A stretch of DNA of 64,000 bases from Tachypleus tridentatus (taxonomy: Eukaryota > Arthropoda > Merostomata > Xiphosura > Limulidae). The notes under the pieces are model-generated. The model did not search any database. It saw nothing but the letters and a program-made list of their open reading frames with translations, and had not been told where the DNA came from. The position numbers and the translations under genes are program-made. The number at the start of each line of letters is the position of its first letter. The stretch's first letter is position 1. The stretch lies in contig NC_134825.1 of assembly GCF_004210375.1 (NCBI RefSeq), positions 5,208,001-5,272,000 of the forward strand, read 5' to 3'. Shown here in pieces: positions 11,201-21,995 of the stretch.

Positions 11201-11496
11201 TTCCAAAAGGCGGGTTGCAGTGCTAGCCACAGCATGCGTCACCAAACGTGGTTTCTAAGTTACAATTACGTCGTATCAATTTTAGCTCTTTGTCAAATTA
11301 ACTAAATACGTCACATTAGACGTTATTTTTTAACATTAAGAGTTAAAGGGTGCATCTAACGTTTTCTCACTGCTTTCCTTTTCATCAATTTTGTTTCTTA
11401 CCAAAACATTAGATGGAAGAATGGTGGATAAATTCTTAGCTTACCATAAAGTAAGATGAAATTAATATCACTTAGTTGTGTATCTTGTTTGTTGAA
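11201..11496. other. Non-coding; first copy of a short repeat that flanks a SINE
   Basis: No gene seen. The phrase GATAAATTCTTAGCTTACCA with TAAAGTAAGAT at about 11427-11456 reappears, slightly altered, beyond the neighbouring SINE at about 11760-11825. Confidence 0.5.
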
Positions 11497-11753
11497 TTTC
11501 GCGCAGAGCTAAATGAAGACTACGCTAGTCGCTTCTAAGTTAGTAGTGTAAGACTAGACGGAAGGCAGCTAGTCATCACCACCTACCGCCAATGTTTGGG
11601 TTGTTCTTTTACCAACAAATGGTGGGAATAATCGTTATATTAAAACGTTCCCATGGCTGATAGAGCAAGCATATTTGGTGTGACTGGGATTCGAACCCGC
11701 GACTCTTAGAGTATGAATCGAGCACCCTAACTTACCTGACTACTCTAGGCCTA
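11497..11753 (-). mobile_element. tRNA-derived SINE, family 1 (minus copy)
   Basis: Full-length but diverged. The complement of TTTCGCGCAGAGC forms the tail, GCAGCTAGTCATCACCACCT marks the body, and GGGATTCGAACCCGCGACTC is the B-box side of the tRNA head, which ends in GACTACTCTAGGCC. Repeated flanking sequence on both sides suggests insertion into a small tandem repeat. Confidence 0.88.
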
Positions 11754-12262
11754 ATTGTTAATCTACCACAAAGTAAGATAAAAAATTGATCGATAAATTC
11801 TTAACTTACCAAAAAGTAAGATAAAAGAATGGACGATGACTTATGAATCCTCTATCATTTACAAATGTAGTCAGTATGAAAATAATAGAATTTCAAAGCA
11901 TAATTAGTAAAATGGTGAAACTTGATAAATTAATAAAAAGATATTTCAAGACAACACATACTAGTTGCTTTAAACTTTTACGACACTATGTTATTGATGA
12001 TTTAACTTTAGGTGGTACCTCACCAACTGATATTCAACACATTTATCAAAGTTACAAGGATATATTTTTTGTATCTGAATGCCTTAACAAAGAGCACGCA
12101 ATGAAATATTTATTTTGAATGATAAAAGTTGTTAGGAAGTATTACAATAAAACGGCAAACATTATATATGGCATACTTAATTTAAAACGAAGTACTGCTT
12201 AGTCCAAGTTATGTTAATAATATTTATTTGCACCATTTTTCTTATAAAATCAAAGCTGACTT
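11754..12262. other. Short direct repeats and an unassigned open frame
   Basis: About 11760-11830 holds two more copies of the phrase ACTTACCAAAAAGTAAGATA. From 11843 to 12118 a 91-codon ATG frame is open on the plus strand (residues include LLRHYVIDDLTLGGTSPTDI). It resembles no family I know and has no visible promoter or splice context, so it may be chance or an unrecognised fragment. Confidence 0.35.
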
Positions 12263-12451
12263 GTGATATACAGTTGCGTAGCTAAGGTTTTCAGCGCCCG
12301 GATACAAAGTCAGTTTTCGTGCCCCCTCGTGACAAAATGTAAGCCATAATTCCTAATTATGTAACATCAATTTTGCGCCCCCACCTCCAATGCTGCGCCC
12401 GGGTACAGATGTAACCCCTTGCCCTCCCCTAGCTACGCCACTAGTGATATA
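12263..12451. mobile_element. hAT-type MITE with 8-bp target-site duplication
   Basis: A 173-bp element (12271-12443) has imperfect terminal inverted repeats: CAGTTGCGTAGCTAAGGTTT at the left and, reading inwards from the right, TAGTGGCGTAGCTAGGGG. It is flanked by perfect copies of GTGATATA at 12263-12270 and 12444-12451. Eight-base duplications and CAGTGGCG-like termini are typical of hAT elements. It has no coding capacity and contains C-rich tracts (GCGCCCCCACC). Any relationship to the hAT transposase at 5-7.4 kb is not shown, because the termini differ. Confidence 0.88.
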
Positions 12452-13564
12452 TATTATTAAACTACAACATTACTAATTTCTTGGAAATAACCCACTGAGA
12501 GCAAGAACTAATATTTTTAACGACTGATTAGCAATTCCAACTTATATATAGCTATAATAGATACATCGGTTTTCCTCCATAAGCCACGAATTGTGATCAG
12601 CAAATGCAAAGTTAAGCTTATTTTGACAAATCTGACATTTTGTCGGCACCTAGGAACGTGCTGTAATAACATTTTCACACAATGCGTATATCTCGTTATA
12701 ATATTTTCTTAAGATAACAACAAGAACTTAAAATAACAAGTTAACCACATTCGTTGTAAACTTTAACGTAATGAAGAAAAGTCATGTTAACTTACAATGC
12801 ATCCTTATTATAATTTGAACTGGCGTCAATAGTGTTGTTGTCACACATGAATACGAGTCCAGGTAGAACAAACAATGTGTGTATGTGTCTGTTTGTTAGA
12901 ATGGATGAAGAATATTCTAGATCTCTCATTAATCTTGGTCGACGTCAGCAACCAGCATAGCAACGCCACAAGGCAACCATCGGTTTTCACATATTATAGC
13001 ACTTCGTTAAAAAACAGAGGCCGAACTAAAACGTGCTTGGAGACACATTTGTCTCCCAGGTCTGCCTAAGACGGACCTCTAGCGACCTCTTTTCTAAATC
13101 ACGTGGTTCGAGGATGTCAACATGAATATCGAAATATAAGTGAACTTTGTGTTTTACTCTTCAGAATATTGTTTTGAAGACATATTTTAATATTTTCTAG
13201 CAAATTATACTTTTAATTATTATAACAGCTCTGACCAATGAATACTCAACTATTAACTAAACAAAACCAACAACCACATAATACTGTAAGTTGAAAAGAT
13301 CGATATAGGCGGGAAATGTTCATACGAACAGGTAGTGTATAACAGCCAATAGATGATCACAATTAATCAATAAATATAACTTATTATATGATTTTCCTTG
13401 TAAAAATAAAACTTATGTTATTGTCACCCTGCTTATGATGTTGTCGCAGTTCATCAAGAAAGACCAACGTTTGCAGAAAACAACGGCGTTGTTATAGACG
13501 ATAAACAAAAGTAAATATTAGGCCTAACATTAGTGGCAAAACTAACATTAGCTGTGGATTTTTA
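12452..13564. other. Non-coding, nothing recognised
   Basis: AT-rich sequence. A short TG-rich run lies at about 12873-12886. The weak open frame at 12875-13069 starts inside that run and shows no family resemblance. Confidence 0.4.
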
Positions 13565-13790
13565 TATTGCTTGTGTGTTATTCTTATAGCAAAACCACAC
13601 TGGGCTATCTGCTGAGTCCACCGAGGGGTTTCATATTATGTACTTATCGGTGTTTTTACTATAGCAAAGCCACATCAGGCTCTCTGCTGAGTCCACCGAG
13701 GAGAATCGAGACCCTGATTTTAGCGTTGTAAATTCGTAGACATCCCGCCGTACTGGTGGGGAGCTCGGCGTTTAAACTGTAACAAAGAAC
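13565..13790 (-). mobile_element. tRNA-derived SINE, family 2 (two minus-strand pieces)
   Basis: Two tails in tandem each show the complement of a SINE-2 end: GCAAAACCACACTGGGCTAT at about 13590 and GCAAAGCCACATCAGGCTC at about 13664. Only the second continues into the tRNA-like head (GAGACCCTGATTTTAGCG, CGTAGACATCCCGCCGTACT). This looks like one truncated copy beside or interrupted by a fuller one. Confidence 0.75.
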
Positions 13791-14364
13791 TACAATTGTT
13801 GGAAGGGTGCAGCAGAATAAATTGTAATATTTTTTTTTCATTTTTTTATAGAAACAACAAATAATAAATGGCTCCAAGAAAGTGTTGATGTCCTTTATTT
13901 CTTTTGTTAATGATTAAATAAACTACTTAATAATTATTAATAACCGATTTAACAGGTAAAAAGTTCATGCAACATCTAAATATATATTTCGAAATATTAT
14001 ATTAGCTCCACATAAAACTTTGCTTGTGTTCCACTTTTCGGAGCATGTTATTTATTTAACAAATCAAGACATCAGAGGCCTACTCTTACGTTGACTTTAC
14101 ATATACATAGAAATTCTTGAGTACTAACTAAACAACAATAATATCTGAACAGTGATTCATTCACTTTCACTATCTCATTCGTTATATAACTTCTTCATTT
14201 TTGTGTAACACTTATCCTTATTCAAGAACTTTCTGAAATAACCAATTAAAATCCTTAGTCCTAAAAATGTTTTTTATGTTAACATTTTGAATATTCCAAA
14301 ATAGATTTAATTGTTGTCTTTATCATTTGAAAACAATACACCAAATACTAACACTTTCATGCTA
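13791..14364. other. Non-coding, nothing recognised
   Basis: AT-rich sequence with a T-rich stretch at about 13830-13850. No gene or repeat seen. Confidence 0.4.
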
Positions 14365-14510
14365 TTCCTCTGGTATACCAGTGGATAAGTGTAAAGTTTA
14401 GAACCTTACAATATTTAAAACATGGATTCAATCCCCTATAAAGGACAGAACATATAGAGTCCATTGTGAACCTTCTTGCTATAACAACAGTTAAGCCTGA
14501 CAGTCAGGCT
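14365..14510 (+). mobile_element. Degenerate SINE, probably family 2
   Basis: CCAGTGGATAAGTGTAAAG, CTTACAATATTTAAAACATG, GATTCAATCCCC and GGACAGAACATATAGAGTCC align in order with the head and tail of the SINE-2 copy at 2641, but with many differences. This is an old copy and the call is moderate. Confidence 0.5.
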
Positions 14511-17500
14511 CGAAATATGTATTAAGATGAATTACTCAGCAGACGCTAATCTCAACACGATGAGTTTAGATAACAAATCACAAAATATTAAATTTAGAAA
14601 ATAAAAGTGTAACATATAACTTCATAACAGTCCTCCTTCTTTCAATGACGAAATTATCTAAATCTGTAAATATATCAAAACTAATTCATCACATTCTATA
14701 TTATATATAGATTCTTAATAACAAGAGAGATACCTCTGACAACTTAACTATGTATTTCCTATTAATATTTAGCATCATACAACACGTACAAAATTCTAAA
14801 TATAACTTTAAAATCGAACAGTATGCCTTTATTATTGTAATTACCATTGTGTAATTTTCTCTTTTGCTGAGAATATTTATTACTGAAATCGGCACAACAA
14901 AAGCAAATTTCATGGCTTGTATCACGGTACTGAATTATCTATAGTGTATCACAGAATACAAATTAAGTGTTAATTGATAGTGAGAGTATAATTTCTCGCG
15001 TCAGGAAAACTGAAATTTTACTACAAATATTTATTAAGAATGTTCTGTGTTATGTCACCTTCTTTTATCTTACGGATAAAAAAATTATCATGGACAATAA
15101 CCTGTGATAATCACGGGTGTGGCAGTTTGTAAGATTTTAGTGTGGTGAATAGAGCATGCGTCTAATCCCGAAGATCTGCGCAAACTCAAAGAGCCATTAG
15201 TAAACGTGCACACTCCATTTAACGCTCAGGAAGGCATCTATATTGAAAGTTTGTAGGCCAAACTTTATCTCTTTAAAAACAAAATGTCGTCGTCTTCGAT
15301 TTGTACGTGAAATAAAGGCATGCAGCGGAAACAGTTCTTCGTGTTGTTTGAATAAAGTTCTCTAAACAGCAAATCTTGGTTAACCTCAAACAGAACAAAG
15401 TTCATCGTTATTTAACGTGTTCTTCAATTTTATTTACAAAAATTACCCGTTTTTTTAAATACTTAACTTATTTAACTCTTATCATAAAAGTATAACCTAC
15501 ATATTCAGAAGAAAGCTCAGTGACTAAACCAAAGTAAGCAAATTCCAGTATAAAAGAAACAACGTGTAGTAATGTAAGGTCAAACCAAACTCTGTCAGAA
15601 AAAACCAATGTTAACTATTGTTTTTGTTAAGCAAAATTAAACTTGATTTTAAATGTAAAATATCTTACAATTTAAAACATAATTGGTTTCAGCAATGATA
15701 TTCTGAATTGGATTGTTTTTTTCCTTTGTTCTATAGAGTAAAATATACGACTACTTGCTCAAGAGAAACATTTTTTTCCACATTACATGAAAAAGAAACT
15801 CTTCATAAAACGTTATTAGATAATTTTCAAGATTTGATAAATATAAACAAGCTCACATTTGTGGTAAAGAGAATCAAAGAAAAAGTTTACTTTTGTAACG
15901 TTATACTCGCCAAATAAATTAAATAATGTAGATTTTTACTTAACTCTTGATGTAAATAACCCCCAACACTTTTGTTTGGTTTGAAACACTGGCATTATTT
16001 TTGTTATCCTAGATTGGTAACTATCTGTTCCAACCTCACTCTTTAGGATACCAACGTATTAAGACTTTAAATGAAAGGTGTTGCCCAGTGAAGGTATTCA
16101 TTAAAACGGAAGATCATGTGATCATAGTTCTACAGAGTACCGCCAAAAGGCGGATGGTTTAGATATGGGCCACTTGGGTAGTAGTTCTTGTATGTTCCAC
16201 TAGGGGTAAATAATTTCAAATTACACTATTACGGGCAATGTGATCATATTTATGAGGGACTGCGGACAAGTAATTTATTATATGGTTCGCCTTCAAACCA
16301 TCAGAGAGCCTGAACATAATTTTCAAGCTGTATCATATTACACAATAACAGAAATCTACTATTCAATTCTCTATGTAAACAAAGTGTTTGAATACATAAA
16401 ATTAATATTTGATATATTGCTGATTGCATATTTAAAAAAAATACTTTATTGCTTACGCTTGTAATTGTCAGTATACTAGTTTTAACTTAAAATATAGATA
16501 AATAGCTATTTTACTATTAATATAAGACAATCAAACTCTAGATATGTATCGCATGCATTACATGACAAAATAAAATAACTTTTATTTCATTTTGTTTGGT
16601 TCTTAACATGAAATTGATTTCTGCATTATTGCTTGTGCCAACTCTCTAGTCTCACTTAAGAAATGATAAACAAAGTGTTTCGATATTTATGATCAATATT
16701 TCATTTCTAACTGTTTAAGTACTTGTATAATGTACTTCGTAATTTACAAGTGTCAGTATCCATGTGTTAATTTAATTTGCAATCTACATATAGGTCTGCT
16801 TTTCGTATTAACATAAAACATTCAAAGTTTATATATACAACGTGTTCGTCATATTGGTATTTTTTTATTTTTTCACAACTATAACATTGTCAGTCTCCCA
16901 ACCTATAATTATATACGCTATTGTTCACCCACAATAATAAGTAGTTTAGCTGGTCACTTGTTATCTTGCTCAAGTTGCATTCAGTGATCTTCATAGGAAT
17001 TTTATATGTTATTATAGTTCCTATCCAGATTGTATTTATAAATATACATGCCACATCACAATTTAAATTCAATATTGAAAGGTTTATACTTCAAGCTTAT
17101 TTATTATAGCAATATGGCACCTGTAACTTGGTAGAAAGTAAGCGATAAATACGTTTATCTTTTCATTTTAACTTTCACTCAAAAGTGTTTGTAAGAATCA
17201 GAAATAATATACGTTTGCCTTGTTTAGAAAAATATTTTTATACGTTTTGCATGACTATTATATTAAAATAAACACCGTAGGTATTTTGTGTGACGTTATG
17301 TGGAAACAACTTTAAATTTTGAAATGATCACTGCACTATGCTTTAAAGTCTACTATTCTGGACCAAAGAATCATTGCTCATCCAAGTATCGGAATTTCTG
17401 AGTACAGTTATTACCCTGCAACTATGGTAGTGATATCATTTCAAAGAGGCAATGGCTGAGAAACAACAAGGGAGAAGCTTTAGTGAACACCATAGGTTCC

Positions 17501-18195
17501 CTTGAGTGAAGCAAAGCAGATTTTGTCTCTAATGTTTAAAGAAATGATAAAAAGATCTGAACAGTTCCTAAAGCATTTCAGGTTAATAATCACCTGGAAT
17601 TAATGGAGTAAAGCTGTTCCAATCGCGTGGGAAAGTCCACAAAGAAATAACGTTTACAGGTATGGATAAATTCACTGCGGTTCTTTCCAATGAAGACATG
17701 AAGTAACACTTTGAGGATATTCTCACCCTAACCGAGACAGTTTTTATAATAACATGGTATGAAATGGTCCCTTCAGTCTAATCATGAAAGAAGAAAAAGT
17801 TTGGAGTAGCAACTGTAGTGGAGACCCTTAATAAGCACCACCCTACTTAAGCATTCCTACCACATTGAGTTAGACTAGGACAAAAAGTTCATTAGCCACT
17901 CACACACACACCTGAATACCAAAATTAAATAACACTAATCTTCAGTGAGTGTACAGAGCTATCCAGATCCATCTGGTACATGTTCCCATATGGTCCACAC
18001 ATGTGATACGTGCTTCGGTTAAATACCTAGACTTCTTCAACCAAGACATCATTCTTGACAAAAAGAGCCGAATGTTTGCTCTTCTTGTGAACTAGTAGAG
18101 AGTTTAGGAAATGCACATATTGCACGAAGTACGAAACATGACAGAGGTATCTGTCCATCTAGTGGCTCACCAAGCTCAAAATATCAATATTCTAT
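14511..18195. other. Long non-coding stretch
   Basis: No supportable gene. Short AT-rich open frames (14701-14925, 15708-15917, 16240-16464, 16890-17072) lack domains, coding-like composition or splice context. From about 17340 to 18190 the base composition is more balanced, which may mark an old unrecognised repeat, but I could not name it. Confidence 0.4.
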
Positions 18196-18416
18196 TAAGC
18201 TGCAAAGTCTACAAGGCTATTTATACCTACCCTCAGATCAGAAAATAAAAAAGAGCCAATAGTAAATAGTGGATACTGTTGTAAATGTTGTGGATGCTGT
18301 ATTAAGTGTTGTGGATACTGTAGTAAATGTTCCAGACAACTGAAAGAGCTCAAGTCTCGCTTAGCCAATGACTTGGGAAGGGTGCATAATAAACTTATTG
18401 CACTGAACAGTTAATG
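18196..18416 (+). CDS. Possible cysteine-rich terminal exon (unrecognised)
   Basis: The frame is open from just after a TAA at about 18195 to a TAA at about 18414, about 72 codons without an ATG. The middle is a triple 7-residue repeat (GYCCKCC, GCCIKCC, GYCSKCS) encoded by three 21-bp units at about 18271-18334. A hydrophilic helix-like segment with SRQLKELKSRL and HNKLIAL follows. Eleven cysteines in 21 residues recall metal-binding proteins, but the repeat alone could create this by chance. AATAAA at about 18388 lies inside the frame. Treat as an unverified candidate. Confidence 0.18.
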
Positions 18417-18461
18417 GTCAGCTAAGCTGTGCCAGAGCAGAGTGGAGCTTGGTACATACAC

Positions 18462-19439
18462 CCTTGTGCACATTAATTGAAACAAGACGGAAAATTACGA
18501 TTTTTTCAGTTTTTTGCGTTTTATTTCTAGGAATCCAAACATTACTCACAAATTAATATATGATATGATATTAATTATTTTTCAGAAGATCATTAATCCG
18601 CTTTGGCATCGAGTCCACGAGGTGACTGCAATCTTTACTAATTTTTGGATTGCGGCACCACACCTCAATTATGGCCTCAATTAGCTTATCTTTCGTAGTA
18701 TAGTCTTTTCCCCGAAGTCTTTCTTTACAAATCGCCCAAAGATTTTCAATAGGATTTAAGTCCAAAGAGTTTCCAGGCCAGTCCAGAACCTTTATTTGCG
18801 TTGTAGTCATAAAATTCTTCACAAGTTTCGATGTGTGGCACGAAGCCAGATCTTGCTGAAAAATGCCAGATCCATTTGGAAATCTCTTTTTCAATTTTGG
18901 AACGACTTTTCTCTGCAAAACTTCGATGTATTGTGGTCCTTGCATCATACCTTCTACGATATGTAAGCCTCCGACGCCATAGTAGCTGAAAAAGCCCCAA
19001 AACATCTTCTTCAAGGGATGTTTTACGAACTGATTGATGTGAGATTTTCGAAGTTCTTCACCTGGAGATCTGCGAACATGCAGACTTCTTTGACCCTGTA
19101 CGAAGAAATAAGTCTCGTTACTGAATAACATTGTTCTTGCGTCCAGTTCTTGTATTTCAGACCCCAATGATACCGTTTTTTCTTCATTGAGTTGGTAAGA
19201 AGTTGTTTTTTAACTGGTCTCCTTGCCCTTGTAACGCAATTTCGAATGACGTAATATTCCTCAAAATTTCGTCATATATCCCAAAAATAGATCAACCGTA
19301 CTGCAAAATACAGCTAATGACGCCGTCTGTGTGAAAAAATGAATTTTAAAGGAAATCAGCAGGTCCAGCAAGCCTACACCGGCCGCCATGCTGAAAATAT
19401 TGTAAAATGACCATCTGTTTCAATTAATTTGCACAAAGG
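18462..19439 (-). mobile_element. Tc1-like DNA transposon, about 980 bp
   Basis: The left end reads CCTTGTGCACATTAATTGAA and, in reverse complement, the right end reads CCTTTGTGCAAATTAATTGA. These terminal inverted repeats bracket a transposase relic on the minus strand. TA follows the right end (19440-19441), as expected for Tc1/mariner target sites; the left boundary is less clear (TACAC precedes CCTTGTG). Autonomous Tc1 elements are longer and encode about 340 residues. The N-terminal DNA-binding part is not recognisable here, so the copy is internally shortened or badly eroded at its 5' side. Confidence 0.9.
18571..19275 (-). pseudogene. Tc1-family transposase (DD34E), frameshifted, first Asp lost
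   Basis: From 19275 a frame encodes RARRPVKKQLLTNSMKKKR and KYKNWTQEQ, then a frameshift near 19130-19140 moves to the frame that runs to the stop at 18571. The second part has FSNETYFF where the family normally has FSDE, so the first catalytic aspartate is asparagine (AAC). QQDLASCHTS holds the second catalytic Asp and LDLNPIENLW the catalytic Glu, 34 residues apart as expected for DD34E. The C-terminus is complete. With no N-terminal helix-turn-helix, a frameshift and a missing Asp, the product cannot be active. The family inserts at TA dinucleotides by cut and paste. Confidence 0.92.
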
Positions 19440-19825
19440 TAAACTTGTGAGGGGTACAAGGATGGGAGTTTCAGATCCTAATGTACACAGAAGCAACAGG
19501 GACCAGTAAATACTGACCTAATTCTTTCAAATGAGGATAAGCTAGATATTAAAGTAGAGGCAAATCTTCGGCTTCGTCTAGGAATATGAAATTTCTCAGG
19601 GCGAAGGTACTTGTCTTTGGCCTTAGATTTGGCATTGGCATTCTTGTAGCATATGTACTTATGAGGTTGTCCATCAATTTTACTTGTGTAACAGGTGACT
19701 GTTTTACACAGGTAGGCTATACAATGTAAAACTAACCAAATCCTAAAACAGTGGGAACCGTAAGAGCATGCAATGGAAAAAATAATAGTACCTCCATATA
19801 CATAAGTTGTGTTCCATGGTTTACT
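19440..19825. other. Region with overlapping minus-strand open frames, unassigned
   Basis: On the minus strand a frame without ATG is open from about 19780 to 19490 and contains CYTSKIDGQPHKYICYKNA and RPEKFHIPRRSRRF. A second overlapping frame has an ATG and reads TFALRNFIFLDEAEDLPLL before a stop. Base composition here is more coding-like than in the neighbourhood. I do not recognise either product; a decayed mobile element or gene fragment is possible. Confidence 0.3.
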
Positions 19826-20100
19826 AGGCCCGGCATGGACAAGTGTGTAAAGGCGTTCGACTTGTAATCCGATGGTCGCGGGTTCGAATCCCGATCACAC
19901 CAAACATGCTCGCCCTTTCAGCCGTGGGGGCGTTATAAATGACAGTCAATCACACTACTGGTTGGTAAAAGAGTAGCTCAAGAGTTGGCTGTGGGTGGTG
20001 ATGACTAGCTGCCTTCCCTCTAGTCTCACACTGCTAAATTAGGGACGGCTAGCGTAGATAGCCCTCGTGTAGCTTTGCGCGAAATTAAAAAAAAAACACA
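19826..20100 (+). mobile_element. tRNA-derived SINE, family 1 (full length)
   Basis: Well-preserved copy: GGCCCGGCATGGACAAGTG head, CGCGGGTTCGAATCCCG B box, GCTCGCCCTTTCAGCCGTGG body, GGTGATGACTAGCTGCC, and the tail TAGCCCTCGTGTAGCTTTGC with a poly-A end. It is one of the best copies for deriving a consensus. Confidence 0.93.
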
Positions 20101-21677
20101 TGGATTACTGCAGACAAAGTATAGTCTTTCATTACCGTGTACTGGCATTATAAAATCCACACATGAAAAAGCTATGTTCTGTCCAAAAAGCAAGTAGCAT
20201 TAGATTGGATAGTCATCTTTCTTATGAGGGACGAAGTCTCAGTACTATTTTGTAAATATGGGTGATCGGCTATCCAGCTGCATACAGAGACAAAGTAAGG
20301 TAAGTAGGAGTGAATACTCAGGTTGCATCTATTGTGTCACAGCTAAAGCTACCAATCTGTCTAAGGTCATTGAGGATTGTGAAAACAATCTAAACCAAAT
20401 ACATCAAAACACAAACAAACACGAAAACTTAGTGACTCGACGATTTAATCACCACTGTATTTTTGGGGTCGGATGACTAATTGAGTTAAACAACAATAGA
20501 TACAAATGAGCGACGGACATTTGATAAAACAACAAGCTTGCCAGCTTTCCTGGAATATTAGAGAGGTTGCCAGTGCTGACAGTTGTGTTCTTTGTGTAAC
20601 AATATATCAATTCTTATATAATAGGAGATTCACCGGCTGATTATAAAATGCTTTATTTCACCAATACCTGCAACATAGGAACCACAGGTATTACCTCACC
20701 ACATGATGAAATATTGTTTGTCTATGGAATTTTTTATCCTGTGCTGCATTTGTGAATTCACATCATAGGCAATTTTACCACAGCGAAGACAAATCACGAA
20801 ATAAGAGATTTTACTGGTTGGATAATTGCTAAATATTAATGTTTCAGAAGTTCGGATAAGAATAAAGAGCAACTGAAGGTTTCTGATTTAATGTGATGTT
20901 TCTTGATCTATAGAAATGAGAATCTTGACCTACACTAATAGTAGAGAGTAACACACATATGATCAGTCAAAAGTGCAGAAAGATGTGCTGTGGCATTTCT
21001 GTATACTACAAAAAAGGGTTCTCTGACTGTACTATAGCTAGTGGTCTTCATATATCTGCAACAAAACACTTAGTACAACACAGAGGCCGTGTGACATCAA
21101 GGTATTACCTACACTTGCACTGATATTCAACAGTAGTTCTTCTGAGCCTGTTTAAGTCAAGATGTTTGGCAAGGTGTTTGCCACCCAAGAAAAGAACTAA
21201 CCAAAACAAAAAAAAAAAACTACAATAGACAATTGCTACGTCTCCTCTGCAAAGGATAGCCTATAAACCGATGGCCCACTTTCAGAAACAGCAAGAAGCC
21301 ATTGATATATAATTATTATTGGCTACTTTGCAAAGTACACTAAGAACTGATAGGACCAATTGATCCTCATCAACTATAATGTTCAAGTAGCCTAAAGACT
21401 GCTGACCTGCGAGGGTGTCACGACTCTTGCTTTTTTCTATGTTGAGGCATGAGTCTATGTGCATGTTATATTGTGTGACTAGGAGAGTCAGTAAAGCATG
21501 TTTATGATTGAAAAGGCTCTGCAGCTCTTGATTCCTGAGCTGACAAGCAGAGTTTCACTAAATGAGATATCCACTGCATGCCACATTTAAACTGCCTTAT
21601 AATACCCAGCAAGAGCACATATTGAAAGCTGTTAAGTGTATTCTTTGATTGATTGTTTAGGCAGAGTATTCATGATG
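20101..21677. other. Non-coding, nothing recognised
   Basis: No gene, RNA or tandem repeat that I can support. Short open frames at 20258 and 21282 have no family resemblance. A poly-A run lies near 21210-21219. Confidence 0.4.
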
Positions 21678-21995
21678 AAACTTTGTAGAATGGACGGCAA
21701 CTGCCTGTAGTGGAGACACAAGTGTAGAGGACGACGTTTCGAAAGTCTTCCACCTTCCGTTTTCAAGTCAGTGTGTGTGTAGGTGTTAATAATCTTTGGT
21801 TGAATCTACAGAAATCTCTCCTCCAAACAGAAACATTGATAATTCAACCAATCATAACACGCTCTCCATAATCCACCAGGACACTATAAAAGACCGTTAA
21901 CACCTACACTGACTTGAAGACGAAAGACTTTTGAAACGTCGTCCTCTACACTTGTGTTTCCACAAGAGGCAGTTGCTGTCCATTCTACAAAGTTT
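21678..21995. mobile_element. Fold-back (inverted-repeat) element, 318 bp
   Basis: The left arm at 21678-21789 starts AAACTTTGTAGAATGGAC and the right arm at 21897-21995 ends in its complement. Both contain GACGACGTTTCGAAAGTC-like sequence and the GTAGGTGTTAA edge (plus strand on the left, complement on the right). The arms are about 100 bp and roughly 85-90% alike by eye, with a loop of about 107 bp that includes ACACTATAAAAG. No clear target-site duplication is visible. The arm sequence resembles hairpin repeats at 35.2-35.8 and 60.7 kb. Confidence 0.8.

Noticed and set aside
14701-17072. Several 60-75-codon frames in AT-rich DNA
   Set aside because: Length and composition (rich in I, K, N, Y) are as expected by chance at this base composition.
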